Assembly: GCA_036852015.1 (NCBI GenBank)
Contig: JAANDG010000639.1
Span: forward strand, 1 to 64,000
Length of the DNA: 64,000 bases
Direction: 5' to 3'
Source of the DNA: Pelodera strongyloides
Taxonomy: Eukaryota; Nematoda; Chromadorea; Rhabditida; Rhabditidae
The position numbers and the translations under genes are program-made. A model generated the notes under the pieces. The model was not told the origin of the DNA and did not search any database. It saw only the letters and a list, made by a program, of their open reading frames with translations. How positions within the stretch are numbered: the first letter of the stretch is position 1; every line of letters starts with the position of its first letter. This document shows positions 37,494 to 48,929 of this stretch, piece by piece.

Positions 37494-37640
37494 TTCAGAG
37501 GCCATATTCATCACTCCGCTTCCCTCGGGGAAATATTCCCTGGCTGGGCACAGAAAATAGCATCTAATGTGAGACACGCAGAGAAAAAGATGGCGGAGTC
37601 CCCATGGGCCATGGGGAATTGAGTGGTTAATATGGCCTCA
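37494..37640. mobile_element. Hairpin family D', copy 2
   Basis: TCAGAGGCCATATTCATCA left, TATGGCCTCA right, loop CTAATGTGAGACACGCAGAGA (inverse of the copy at 13943). Just upstream of the first recognised P450 exon. Confidence 0.88.
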
Positions 37641-38587
37641 GGTCTCAGAAGTTCAGCCTTCAAACCTCTCAAAAGGTTCTACTATTCTTTAAAAGATCCC
37701 TTTCTTTTTTTGAAAATCATATGAATCTAGCTGCACCTTTGACCCTTTTCTGTTCCTTATTATTTTCTAACAGATCATTTTCACCCCCAAACTTTCTCGA
37801 ATTATCCCTCATTTTATCATCAATCAATCAGTTTTAGTGCTAATTCGCTCGCCAATAAAGCAATTTTTGCGAGCAAAAGTTGGAAAAATGATCACTTCTC
37901 GTTGTTTATCTCTCTCTGTCTCTCTATCTCTCTCTCTAGTTCCATCTCTTATCTCCATGTCTCTCCATATTTATCACTTCGGAACCAATCTCTACTACTC
38001 TGATCCCTGGCTACCGTAGTCTCAAACACGCGGGTGCTCGTGCACCCGCGTTCATTTTAACAAGTTCTCTCGGCCAGACCGAAAACTCAATTAATCAACA
38101 CTTTTTACGGCTCTTTTAGACAATTTTGCATCAAACATCGCGGTGTGTCTGCGCGGCCGGCCTCTCTGATACGCCCGGCGCTCTAACCCTAGCAATTTCT
38201 ACAAAATTCGTCGCTGTTGCGCGTGCACGAAATCACAGCGCGACGATTTGGCAATAGATTGAAAAGGACACTTTTGAAGATTGGCCGAACAGGTGTTGAT
38301 TAGGGAATCCATGTGATAGAGTGCATAGTGGGGAATCTTTAAAAACAGGCAAATAGGGTTCCAATAGGGTTAGGGTGTATTATTATGACATGACTATGGC
38401 TAAGCAGCAGGGTTTACTGTAACCGTGAAACGAGTACTATATCAAGAAGCGAATACCGTAGTAAGCTTGTAGAGCACTCAGGGGGATTTTGAAATCTAGG
38501 TTATAATAATCAAGAGGATTATTCTATAGACAAGAAACTATAATTTGATATTTGTTTTGAGAGCAAATGAAAAATTGGGCATTCGGT

Positions 38588-38660
38588 CGGGCGGGAATCG
38601 AACCCGCATATTTGGTTGTCCTAGTCAATGCGTTAACCGATTACGCTACCGGCCCCCACC
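38588..38660 (-). other. tRNA-like locus 3, probable pseudo-tRNA
   Basis: The best tRNA-like match in the window: A box TAGCGTAATCGG, B box GGTTCGATTCC, a good T arm (GCGGG/CCCGC) and D stem (GCG/CGC), and about 5 of 7 acceptor pairs. The anticodon stem fails after three pairs, so it is more likely a pseudo-tRNA or SINE head than a working gene. Confidence 0.45.
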
Positions 38661-39199
38661 GCCAATAATCATTCGCATGCGAGTTATGATTAAATAGAGA
38701 AAACTGTTTTTAGACTAGACTAGTTGCGGCTCGCCTACTAAGGGTCGCGAACTAAATGCACGTCGTAAATGTTGCAACTCGTAAACCTAAAACTAATTTT
38801 TTTTTAGAAAAGTTTCAGTGATACCGTAAATGCCGCTGACTCGGCTAAGGTTACCAGCAACCAAGCAAACAACTTCGGTACATATCAACTTTTGTAAACT
38901 GATCACCGGGTCATGTAGGTCAAATATTTTGTTTATCATGGAAATCAGGGTGTGTTTTGCTCGGACGAATGCTATTTTAAGTTCTTTTACCCAGGAACTT
39001 ACTACTTACTAATTCGACTTGACAAGATCAAAAAGGAGCACCGTGGGTGACGCATTTAGCTATTCAGAATTCAGACTTTGGTCTAAAACTTGGAAAACTC
39101 AACTTGAAGCGTATACTATAACTATCGTCTACTACCGCGCTCCAGTCCTCTGCGGAACAAGGCATACATAAACACTGTATGGAATCACCCTTAGCCGCT

Positions 39200-39367
39200 C
39201 TTACCGGTTTTTGAAACGCATCGCGGACAACTGAATTCTTACGTATTTATGCAAATGTGCTCGAAGTTTGCTCGATTTTATTCTAATTTATGTTCATTTG
39301 CATAAGCTGCATAAGAATGCTGATGTTCTCGATGCGTTTCAAAAACCGGCCAGTATTTCGCTTCAAG
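39200..39367 (+). mobile_element. Hairpin family A copy
   Basis: CCGGTTTTTGAAACGCATCG left, TTTCAAAAACCGGCCAGTA right; the outermost left end is truncated. Confidence 0.9.
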
Positions 39368-39641
39368 ATGACATTAGCTTAGCAAATCTGGTAACTTTTT
39401 TTGTGAAGAACAGTTTAGAGACCAGACACCATCTTGTATTTTCCCTAGATCCCTTGAAGTACAACAAAATCAAATCAGTAATCGTGGACTACGTACACGT
39501 AGACTACGCCCCTACCCTACCACTACACGGCTGAGTTCAAGCGAATCATGTCTATTATTCAAGCTGTTCATAATAGTGATCACTGAGATCAAGTAATAGC
39601 ATTGTCTATCTTAGTACTCTGTCTCAAAGCTGACAAACGGC

Positions 39642-39712
39642 TACATGGCGTAGTGGTTACCGTTCTCGACCGCCACGCTACTGAACTCAAGTTCGAACCC
39701 ATCCAGGGTTTC
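39642..39712 (+). repeat. tRNA-like element 4
   Basis: A box TGGCGTAGTGG and B box AGTTCGAACCC; followed by a non-tRNA body. SINE-like. Confidence 0.6.
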
Positions 39713-40133
39713 ACAAGTGTACAAGTGTAATACAGCGAACCCCTGTTATGACAGCAGTATCACTATTTTATTAAAAATATCTGTTTTGAGCGAGCAGACG
39801 GACCGCATGTGTGTGTTCTTGTCACATGTTTATCGTTTTGTTTTTCCAATCAGTTGATAGTTATAGAAACTCGTTTAGACTTGGACAAGTCGCTAGCGCT
39901 AGACTAGTGTCTGCCCGAACAATTATCTGTTATTCCTAAAATTTCTCCTTTCCTTATTGTTAGCAATTGATAGTTTCAATGTAGTTTGGTCTAGATGTGT
40001 TCATACGGAATAAACTAGCTACTGTAGGTTAAGCTTATAGTTTCGAGTTAGGAAAAACTCTATAACACAAGAGTATGAAAAGACAACAGTCGTATTTTTA
40101 CGTACGTATTATTTTCTGCGCTTCTAAATTATT

Positions 40134-40301
40134 TTAAAGCGAAATACTACCGGCTGGTTTTTGAAACGCATCGTGGACAGCTGAATTCTGGGGTCGAATT
40201 GGGGTCAATTTTTTATACTAATTTATGCGCATTCGCTTATTCTGCATAATAATGCAGGTGTAAAAGATGTGTTTCAAAAAGCTGCCGGCATTTCACTTTA
40301 A
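40134..40301 (+). mobile_element. Hairpin family A copy
   Basis: TTAAAGCGAAATACTACCGGC left, GCCGGCATTTCACTTTAA right. Confidence 0.9.
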
Positions 40302-41101
40302 TACTTGTAGGCACACTGTGAGTCTATTTTCTTGTGCTTATAACTCACCTGTTTTGCATATTATGCAAAACGCTTTTTGCAGTCGTTACTGCCTAACAGT
40401 GCAATTTGCTCACAAAAAAAGTAGGAACAAACTACGTGACCCTGAGCATAATGATACGGTTGCATTTTGTATTCGCAATAAATTATATGAGCAAAAAGTG
40501 ATAAAAAACTGCAAATATATTGAGCCCATAAACCATCTTCATAGCGCAAGCATCCGCTGTCATCGGCTCAAGAAAAAGATGACGTTTTGGGTAAATACGT
40601 ATTTTTCTTGTACAACTTTTTTTCTAATAGACGTATTATTTGACTATATGGGCTTATCAAGATAAGGCAAACCAATTAGCCTACTAGCTGATAGATGACA
40701 ATGAAGTGTAAGAGTAAGAGCATCGTAATCCTACGTTGATCTCTATTATTTGTTCAGTTTTAAATTGACTAAATTTCTAATTCATCGATGAATTTTAGTT
40801 TATTTATTATTTGCTTTTTTTTTGATCTGGCAGCCAAACTTACTTTCTGTTGATACCGCAGTGCATGAAGTTGTTATACTTCCGCGTTCAAAATTTTACC
40901 AATTGGTGATCGTTGTGCGCAATTAATACATCATGGGAAGAAATCGCGTTTGAGAAAAACAAAAATTTGATAAACAAATCAACTAGTTGGTCAGAGATTG
41001 AAATAGGAAGAACTTATACACAGATAAAAGGGATTGTTTCCATTTCTGGATTCCTGGGCAGTTATTCGGACGAACCTCAAGGTAAGCTAGATTTTGTAGA
41101 T

Positions 41102-41232
41102 TCAGAGAGATGGAGAGAGGGACAGAGAGAGAGAGAGGAAGTGAAGATATATACATAGAGAGAGGAACTGAAGAGAGAGAGAGAGACAGAGAGACAGAGA
41201 GAGATATATAGAGAGAAAGAGAGAAAGAGAGA
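41102..41232. repeat. Imperfect GA microsatellite
   Basis: GA-rich run with GGA and ATA interruptions. Confidence 0.9.
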
Positions 41233-41544
41233 ATATTGAAATACAGAGGTATGATAGAGAAGAAACGACAGAGATACTAGAAATACAGCGATCTGACGGT
41301 GAAGACGTGCTAGATGTCTTATATTTCACATTTCAGCAGTGTTTAACTCACATAAATGTAATTTCATTGTAAATACGTCCACGGTACGCATTCGTACAAA
41401 AACACGCGGTGTTGTTTATTGGTTGACTACGGTATGCATGACGGTTGAACCCTTTCTTTCTACGAATGAGGTACAATGTTATATGAGCGGGAAAACACAG
41501 AGGCCATCGGATCATAAAAATAGTTGTGAAAGGGTCTTGGTTTC

Positions 41545-41719
41545 TTCAAGCAGTATTGTACCCACATTGTGAAATTTGCATATGGTATGCTCATGCTCAT
41601 CCTATGTATTCTATGCAAATTTTTGGTGCCCTTCCGAAGCTTCGGCACCAAATTTACATAGGAAACATAGGATATGTGATCATATGCAAGTTCCCAAAGT
41701 AGGTGCAATACTGCTTTAA
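41545..41719. mobile_element. Hairpin family C, copy 2
   Basis: AAGCAGTATTGTACCCAC left, GTAGGTGCAATACTGCTTTAA right, centre CCGAAGCTTCGGCACC. Confidence 0.9.
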
Positions 41720-41927
41720 TAGAATTTCAAGAGATACATTCCATAGTGACTCAGATTTAATTGAGTTGTGACGTCGCTGCTAATTTTAGCACATTGCGCA
41801 TTACTGTCATAAAAATAGCACAAACAAGTAGTGTTGCGTATTCTTGTATTTAGCTTATGACTAGTTGCCTTGTCATTTTATTAAATTGCTAAACTAATAA
41901 GCCTTACTGTAAGGGAAGATGTCTCTC

Positions 41928-41930
<3 letters not shown>

Positions 41931-41998
<68 letters not shown>

Positions 41999-42018
41999 GA
42001 GAGAGAGAGAGAGAAAGA
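41931..42018. repeat. GA microsatellite
   Basis: GA run with AAGG interruptions. Confidence 0.95.
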
Positions 42019-42997
42019 CAATGAAAGTGAGTCATTGGTAATGGACACACAGAAGATAGAACATCGTTCAATTTTCCTTATGAATGATGTAATATAACCT
42101 TCATACCAAAAAAAGTGCACGATTTTTGTCACCCTCGTCCACGGTTTAGTATCGAGCACGTTTGATAATGAATGCTAGGTTCGCCAAGAATTTTTACAAT
42201 GCAGGACAGTAGTCCGTTTTGGTAAGCAAGAAAAAATGAGCCTAACTGAGCGATCGGAGTCATAGTTTTTAGTGTGTAAACGAACAGAAACTCAAATAAG
42301 GAGAGATAAAAGAACACATATTTGCTGAACATACACCATACATAATCATGCTACCGTATTTAACAACATTCTACATGCCAAGCCTGGGTAAGTATCTAAG
42401 CGTAAGGGTAAGCTAGCCTCAACAACCGTAATCTGATTCCAAGTTCAAAAAACGTGCACAACTTACAGTATGACCGACATGCTGGTATCGTTTATCAGAG
42501 AGGAATTGCGGGGTTGGGGGCGGAGTCCGACTATCACCTTATATAGCAATTGTTCGACGGGCGGCTGGATGCGTTCTTCTTTGCTTAATTCTCTCGGGTA
42601 CATATGTACCCAGGGAGAGCCGCCACTTTTCAACACAAAAAAAAATCCTTAGTGAAAAGTCATGTGAGCCGCGGAAAAGATACGGAAATCATGGTGATAA
42701 TTTACCAATCTACCACAGTGACAACAATAAATAATGATGGAGAGGGGGACATAGAAGCCTTGCAAGGAGTCCACCACAGGAAAACTTACACTAACATCTA
42801 TCGGCGGTGATTTATAACAGAGGCATAAAGATGAGAAAGCAGGCAGGTCGAACTAGGCTCAACATGGTTGATCAGGCTTCAGTTTGGTCATAGCGGAACA
42901 TTTCATTGTAGAACATTCTGCAACCTTTCACAAGTGAGGTTTTTCTTGATAGTATTTATTCCATTCCTCAGTAAGTTTCCTTATTTCCGGGGGAGGG

Positions 42998-43167
42998 TTA
43001 AAGCGTAATACCTGCCGGTTTTTGAAACGCATCGTGGACACCTGAAATCTTACGTATTTATGCTAATTTGCTCGAGTTTAGCTCGATTTTTTATTCTAAT
43101 TTACGTTCATTTGCATAAGCTGCTTGGTATTCGTTGTGTTTCAAAAACCGGCCGACATTTCGCTTTG
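42998..43167 (+). mobile_element. Hairpin family A copy
   Basis: TTAAAGCGTAATACCTGCCGG left, CCGGCCGACATTTCGCTTT right. Confidence 0.92.
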
Positions 43168-43939
43168 AGGAAGCTCTTCCAGGTATCATACATATGGTCA
43201 GGAGCCTTGACTTGCAGATCCCAACTTCGTCATCTTTTCGCGCTGACAAATGAATTAGGCGTGCGCGTGCAAAAACATTCATGGAAATCAACGGATGTCC
43301 AGAATGTTAATGTTCATGAAAAGTAGCGAGAAAAACACACATACAGGCTAGATACATCCAAGATGCCTACTTTCTTACGTGGTGCTAGCAACACATATGA
43401 CTTGTTATTTTCGGCAAGCTTATAAAATTGGCTCTGAACTGAACCAAAAAGGGTAAGTTGTGAGTATGTGTACTATACTACAGGTTATGTTTACAATAGA
43501 CAGGCTTATTGTTAGCCGGAGCCTCGTGATTCGGAAGCTACTCTCAGCTTCATATTTTTGCCATGTGTGTTACCGTATACACATTGTTGTAGGTTGTAGG
43601 CATAGTGCGCAGCGTATGGTTAAATGCGGGACTTACGTCGGCTATGCTCTTCGTCAGAGTGCAGAGAATCCTAGGAGAAAAAATAGGAGAAATTTAAATT
43701 TGGTTAGTCTTCTAGTCCAAAAGGAGCAAGTCATACGCTTTGAAAACTTCTGCAACCACTGATGTGTAAAGGAGTACGTTCCTGAAGCGTAATATATGTA
43801 TTTATTTTACTTTATAAATTGTCTTCTGAAAAGTCAAAACATAAAATGGTAAAGTAGATGATATATTCTATGGAACTAAAGGTTATTCATGAGTTTGGAC
43901 TTCATGTGGCCATAGGAGTATCCAACCTCCTAGTGGGAG

Positions 43940-44015
43940 GTTAGAGAAAGAGAGGGATCGGCGAACCAGCGAAAAGTACAGAAAGCTTCACCCAACCGGC
44001 AAGGCTCCCAGTCCA
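43940..44015. repeat. Family D''-like fragment
   Basis: Shares CCTAGTGGGAGGTTAGAGAA and GAGAGGGATC with one arm of the hairpin at 10732; the other arm is degraded. Confidence 0.45.
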
Positions 44016-44033
44016 GTGATCGTGCCTACGGTC

Positions 44034-44102
44034 AATGGTGGTGCAGTGGTTAATACCCATGCAAAGGCGACGGGTACGAAAGTTAGAATCCCGTCCCAGC
44101 CG
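44034..44102 (+). repeat. tRNA-like element 5
   Basis: A box TGGTGCAGTGG with a weak B box (AAGTTAGAATCCC). SINE-like and more decayed. Confidence 0.5.
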
Positions 44103-44206
44103 GATGCACTGAAATATCTTGTTAGGGATCAATCCCACGACAGTTCAAGCTAAATGCAAAGAACTGAAAAGAATTGTAAAAAATAAGGTAGCAGTGAAGA
44201 GGCACA

Positions 44207-44357
44207 GGAAAGTGAAAACCCCGATTTCGCCCCGATTATTTCAAAAAAAAAAAAAAAAAAAAAAAACTCTCGTCTTCGCCCCGATCAAGGCCCGATTTTT
44301 GAATTTTGAGGGACTTGATCGGGGCGAAATCGGGGGTTTTGGTTTCCAATGGAGGAA
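44207..44357. mobile_element. Hairpin family K, copy 1
   Basis: CCCCGATTTCGCCCCGAT left and GATCGGGGCGAAATCGGGG right around a poly-A run (about 44247-44269). A second copy is at 56813. Confidence 0.85.
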
Positions 44358-45642
44358 ACATGTGCCTCCGTAATTGTTCTAATAAAGGTTTCCAAGTGAG
44401 CAATTAGGTTTACTGTAGCAATTCATTGTGAATGTGCTCGTGTTGGGTCCCGAAGAACGGGAGTCTAACAATAGAGCTTAAATGTTATGCTTGACTTAAG
44501 ATGGCTCTCAGCTAGTAGATGCTGGATTCAGATACTACAGACACAGACCACAGTTAGCCAAGTCATCTAAATTCTTACACAAAAAATAAATTTTGACAAA
44601 TAAATATTACACTGTTTATGTATATTAAGCTGGGCTGCCATACGCTCGGAACGCACCAATGATTCAAAATAAGCTACAGTAAGTAAGTAGATAAGTAGAG
44701 TTTGCAAAAATATAAAATGGGTCCAAGAATCATATAAATGCTTGCTTTTCGTAACTGTAAATCTTTGCAAGTCTGGGAAAACTATGCTTAGTTAGTACTA
44801 TCACTGGCACCGACGCTCACATACTGCATACTACATACCTCGCAAAAAAACCTAAAATTCTTGCAAAATATGTATATGTGTGCATCAATTCCATAACAAT
44901 AAAGAAGGGTACACCTTTTTTCGTAATTTTTTTTTAAAAACGCAGGGGTTTATACACAATTTATGGTTTTATGCACCGTTTACCCAACTTATGCATCATA
45001 AAAATAAAAACAAATATATGTGCAACACAAAGAAACGAAAAATAAGAAAAGAGATCAAACCCTTACATTTGTTTTTCCGCATTTCGCTAATTTGTCATGA
45101 GATCTTACAGTATGGTGGCCTTACTATCATACTGTATCTATAAAATACGTCAAACAACTCTATAAACAAAAAAAACAGCAAATAAGACGAAAAACCAGTT
45201 CTATAGCACATTTTGCGGGCTCTATTTGAGCAAATTGGCAACTTAAATCACAAAAGTATTCTTAATTTCTTGTTTTTTTTTGTGTAATTTAGCTGATCTA
45301 CTCGTAACTCGGCCAACGAGCTGTTTGTCATTTATATTCCAATAAATTGTGACGCAAGGAAGATTGTAACTTGTATTTATTATTCTCTAAATTTTTGTAA
45401 ACTTTTTTTGGGCAAGGGCAGCGTAAAGTTGTTATTGTTTTTAGGGAATTTTGATACGTAGTGATGACGCAGTGATAGCAAATACCTGGTAGAGTGCTGC
45501 ATACAAAGTGTAATACAATTATAAAATGAGCGCTCTACAGCTCTGCTAGGGTTCCTCCATTTACTTTATCGAATTTGTAGGAATAAGGGACTATTCCGAT
45601 TAATTTACAGTAAATCAATGAATACAGAGAACATTGTTTGGT

Positions 45643-45733
45643 CCCTTGTCAGTTTGGTCCCTTTTGTCAGTTTGGTCCCTTTTGTCAGTTTGGTCCCTTT
45701 TGTCAGTTTGGTCCCTTTTGTCAGTTTGGTCCC
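45643..45733. repeat. 18-bp tandem repeat
   Basis: About five units of GTCAGTTTGGTCCCTTTT. Confidence 0.9.
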
Positions 45734-46560
45734 GTACGAGCTGTTGTGAAGCTTTGGGTATCCATGTGATTATGCGTCTTTTTTGATATATGTGATCAAT
45801 AAACTATGTTGTATTGGCCACCGGGACGCTTAAAATTGGCCCTGCTGTCTTGCCCTGCAAGACCAAGACATCATGTCTAGAACAGTTGCGGCGGATTTCG
45901 GTTGATAAACGGGATGCACTTTATCTTTATTTTATCTTTTAAAGCGATGAATCTGAGTTTAGCGATCACGAAGTGATTTGAGTCCAAGTGGGAATTTTGA
46001 TTTTCCTGACGTTTCTTCCTCCTTTTATGCATTTTCTTTATTTTTCTTGAAACAAGTGTTATTCTCGTACACTATGTATATCATATCATATTGTACTCGC
46101 GAGGAGATATTACTACATGTTACGAAACAGCTTTCCATTATCAGTTTCCAAATTAGGGTTTTCATCTTAAATTTAGTGTAAAAACAGATCGTTTTCTAAC
46201 CTGGTGATACATGTTTGATCTTCGTAGTTAGCGTCTCAAAAGGGTCCTCTTTTAATCAAAATATCATCAATCATCGCTCTGACTAGCTAGCCTCGACTCG
46301 CCTTTCCAGTACTATATATGGAACCCGACTTTACACAGGAAAGGTGGGTTCGCCGGGAAATCGAGGATAAACATCACATTGGGGGCGGTTTCCTACCGCT
46401 GTAGTATGTGCCATGACTTAGGCTCCCAGCAGCCATTTTGTACTTAGACACGAGGATAACAAGTTAAATGTTTTACTATGCCACACCTTTTTTGCTGGTA
46501 CCTGCTACTGGGAATTGGGAATATAATTATCGGGTAATTTCAGGGCACAATTATCAACAC

Positions 46561-46655
46561 GTTAAAGCGGTATGACAGGTGGTTTGTGAAATGTGTGCAA
46601 GATAGCTGCATTACCATATGAAAATTGGCCTCATTATGTTACCTTCTGACACATA
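46561..46655. mobile_element. Hairpin family M copy
   Basis: TTAAAGCGGTATGACAGGTGG at the left; resembles 27340. Right end unclear. Confidence 0.5.
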
Positions 46656-46734
46656 CGGCTACAGAAAGATGCTCATCCCGTTTGAAAAGGGAAACAATTT
46701 CGGGATTCAGTTACTGCCACACTGTAACAGTGTA

Positions 46735-46828
46735 ACGGCCGGTTTTTCTGAATTTTCATTTGCATATGCTGCATAAAAATGCTGATGTACTCGATGCGTT
46801 TCAAAAACCGGCTGGTATCTCGCTTTAA
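46735..46828 (+). mobile_element. Hairpin family A, truncated copy
   Basis: Only the right half is present: CATTTGCATATGCTGCATAA through GGTATCTCGCTTTAA. Confidence 0.85.
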
Positions 46829-47261
46829 AGTGTGATAATGATAACATAACAAAATTGGAAACCTTGGAATCAAAACAACAATAAATATACAAAAAAACCC
46901 TCGAAAAACATGGCAATAACTTTCCCTGTACTTTGGGTGCACGGATGTGTGATGTTTTCTATTCTATGCAGTCTATGTTTGTTTGGTTTTGTTTATTAAA
47001 CATAATTTGCAGAACAATAATGATTCCTTACGCGAATCCTGGTTACAAATGTAGTCAGGCGTACGAGAAGAACCATGTTTTGGTTAATGCTCCAAACTTG
47101 TGTATAATACATATGAATTATGAGTATGTAGTGGGACATTATCCCCATTGCGTTTTTCATGTGACTGACCCTTTGAACTATTCACCATATTGAGTTTTTC
47201 GTGCTCCTGACCTGATCATATGTTTCTTTAAAAGTTGTGGATGTGATTGTAGTTTTATTGG

Positions 47262-47500
47262 TCTAGGATTTAGTTCTGGAACCTAGTCCTAGGGCCTAGG
47301 ATCTAGTAGAACGGACTAAGGTACTAAATACTGTATTCTACGGCTGGCAGGCAGCCTGGCCCACCTGGCCATGTGCCATATCCTTTGAAAATATCACCAA
47401 AAGTATTTTCGCCTGAGCATAAAAAATTTTGCTCTAGGATCTTATTAGTCTAGGATCTGGGATCTAATGGAACGGACTAAAATTCTGTATTCCGCTTTCT
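47262..47500. repeat. Direct duplication rich in CTAGGATCTAG
   Basis: Two blocks each contain TAGGATCT followed by GGAACGGACTAA or GAACGGACTAA and TCTGTATTC or CTGTATTC. A local duplication without protein features. Confidence 0.55.
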
Positions 47501-48469
47501 TCACTCGCCCCTTTCTATTTGTCTTTTCTTATTCACAGGTTGAGTGGCCCGCAGTGGGACCTCGTTCCCGGGGCCATGGACACTCAAAATTGATATTTGG
47601 GACAAGCTGAAACCCGACAATCTTTTCAAAACATCCTATTAATTGAACATTTGAACATTGTGAACATTTTATTAGCTTTTCAGCATACCAACAAAGGTTG
47701 AAAGTTCAGAAATATATCAATATTGTATACACTTGTTTCTACTTGTATATATATAACAACACATGTCTGAATACTATCAACGGCTACTATAATTGTGTAA
47801 TATTATGACTATATTTATTATATCTAGATGTTCTCATTTCCTTTTAGACTACGTAAATTTGTTTCCACAATAATAAGAAATTAGATAAGACATGCAACAA
47901 CTTTTGACGAATAAACTCTTATATACCGTGGTCATTCTCTAGTTTTTCTTGTATTTCTTTATTTTTGCTATTTCTTTAACAAATTATTATTCGCATTTTA
48001 GCAAGGGTGGGTAACTAAAGCTAAGCAGTTATGAATCAGCAGCCGGCTTTTTTTGTTCAGCACATTTCGTTCAGTTGTCAGTGTAACACTTGACGAGTCT
48101 TTTGATTGCTTTGCGGTAGTAATATGAGTGTATTTTGTACTGATCAACTGGACTGTGTACTTTTATTACAAGTTTTCAATCGATCAATCATAATGTTATG
48201 CATAGTTAATCATAATGCTTATCGATAGAATAAATTCCATATATTTCAATACAGCTTTGCAAGATGCGAGGTGCGCCTGACATAAGTTATATATTGTATT
48301 GTACTGTGTACGTCCATTGAATCTTGCATTACATGTACCGCTTCTTATTTCATTCTGTAATATAGAGCTGTGTAGCACGTGTAACATCGTATAGGCATAG
48401 TATAATGTATGTGTACTGTACACGTTTACTGTATTCGAACTAGTTTTGACAGTTCAGCCCATGTCATGC

Positions 48470-48537
48470 CAGAATCGAACCTTTGTTTCCTTACCTCGAG
48501 TCCAAGTTTCTATCCACTCGGCCATTCCGTCCATCAG
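48470..48537 (-). repeat. tRNA-like element 6
   Basis: A box TGGCCGAGTGG (type seen in Ser/Leu tRNAs), B box GGTTCGATTCT. No convincing acceptor stem. Confidence 0.6.
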
Positions 48538-48929
48538 CTGTTCTTCCCTCGTTTTATTTGCGTACACTTCCTCTCACATTACACAAAAAAATCCCCTTCG
48601 TTCTGTTTGTACGAAGCCTGAGAAATTGGTCAAAATCCCGCTTTTTCACATCTTCAAACTATACATACTAGCTTGATTTTTGTTCCGTTTTATATTTATT
48701 GTTGGTGTTTTTCGAGTGTGAATAATTTTTATGTTCGAGTTGAATGTGATGTTGCAAACTGACTGGATGAAAACCAAAACTATGTTAGCGCTAACCAAAA
48801 GTACGTTACCGATAACCAAAACTATGTTACCGCTAACAAAGGTTTTTGCTTTTGACTATACAAAATCATGTTTCAGGTTAAAAATATGTTAAAGGAAGCC
48901 GCATGCTCATCATTGGATCATAAAGATCG

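Larger units (their letters stand above)
37650..48880. other. Gene desert 2
   Basis: No supported gene in about 11 kb. It has four tRNA-like elements, hairpin families A, C, K and M, GA/CT microsatellites and an 18-bp tandem repeat. A short open segment before a GTAAGC at about 41091 could be an exon, but nothing joins to it. Confidence 0.5.

Noticed and set aside
38588..38660. A functional tRNA gene
   Set aside because: T and D arms are good but the anticodon stem breaks after three pairs and two acceptor pairs fail.
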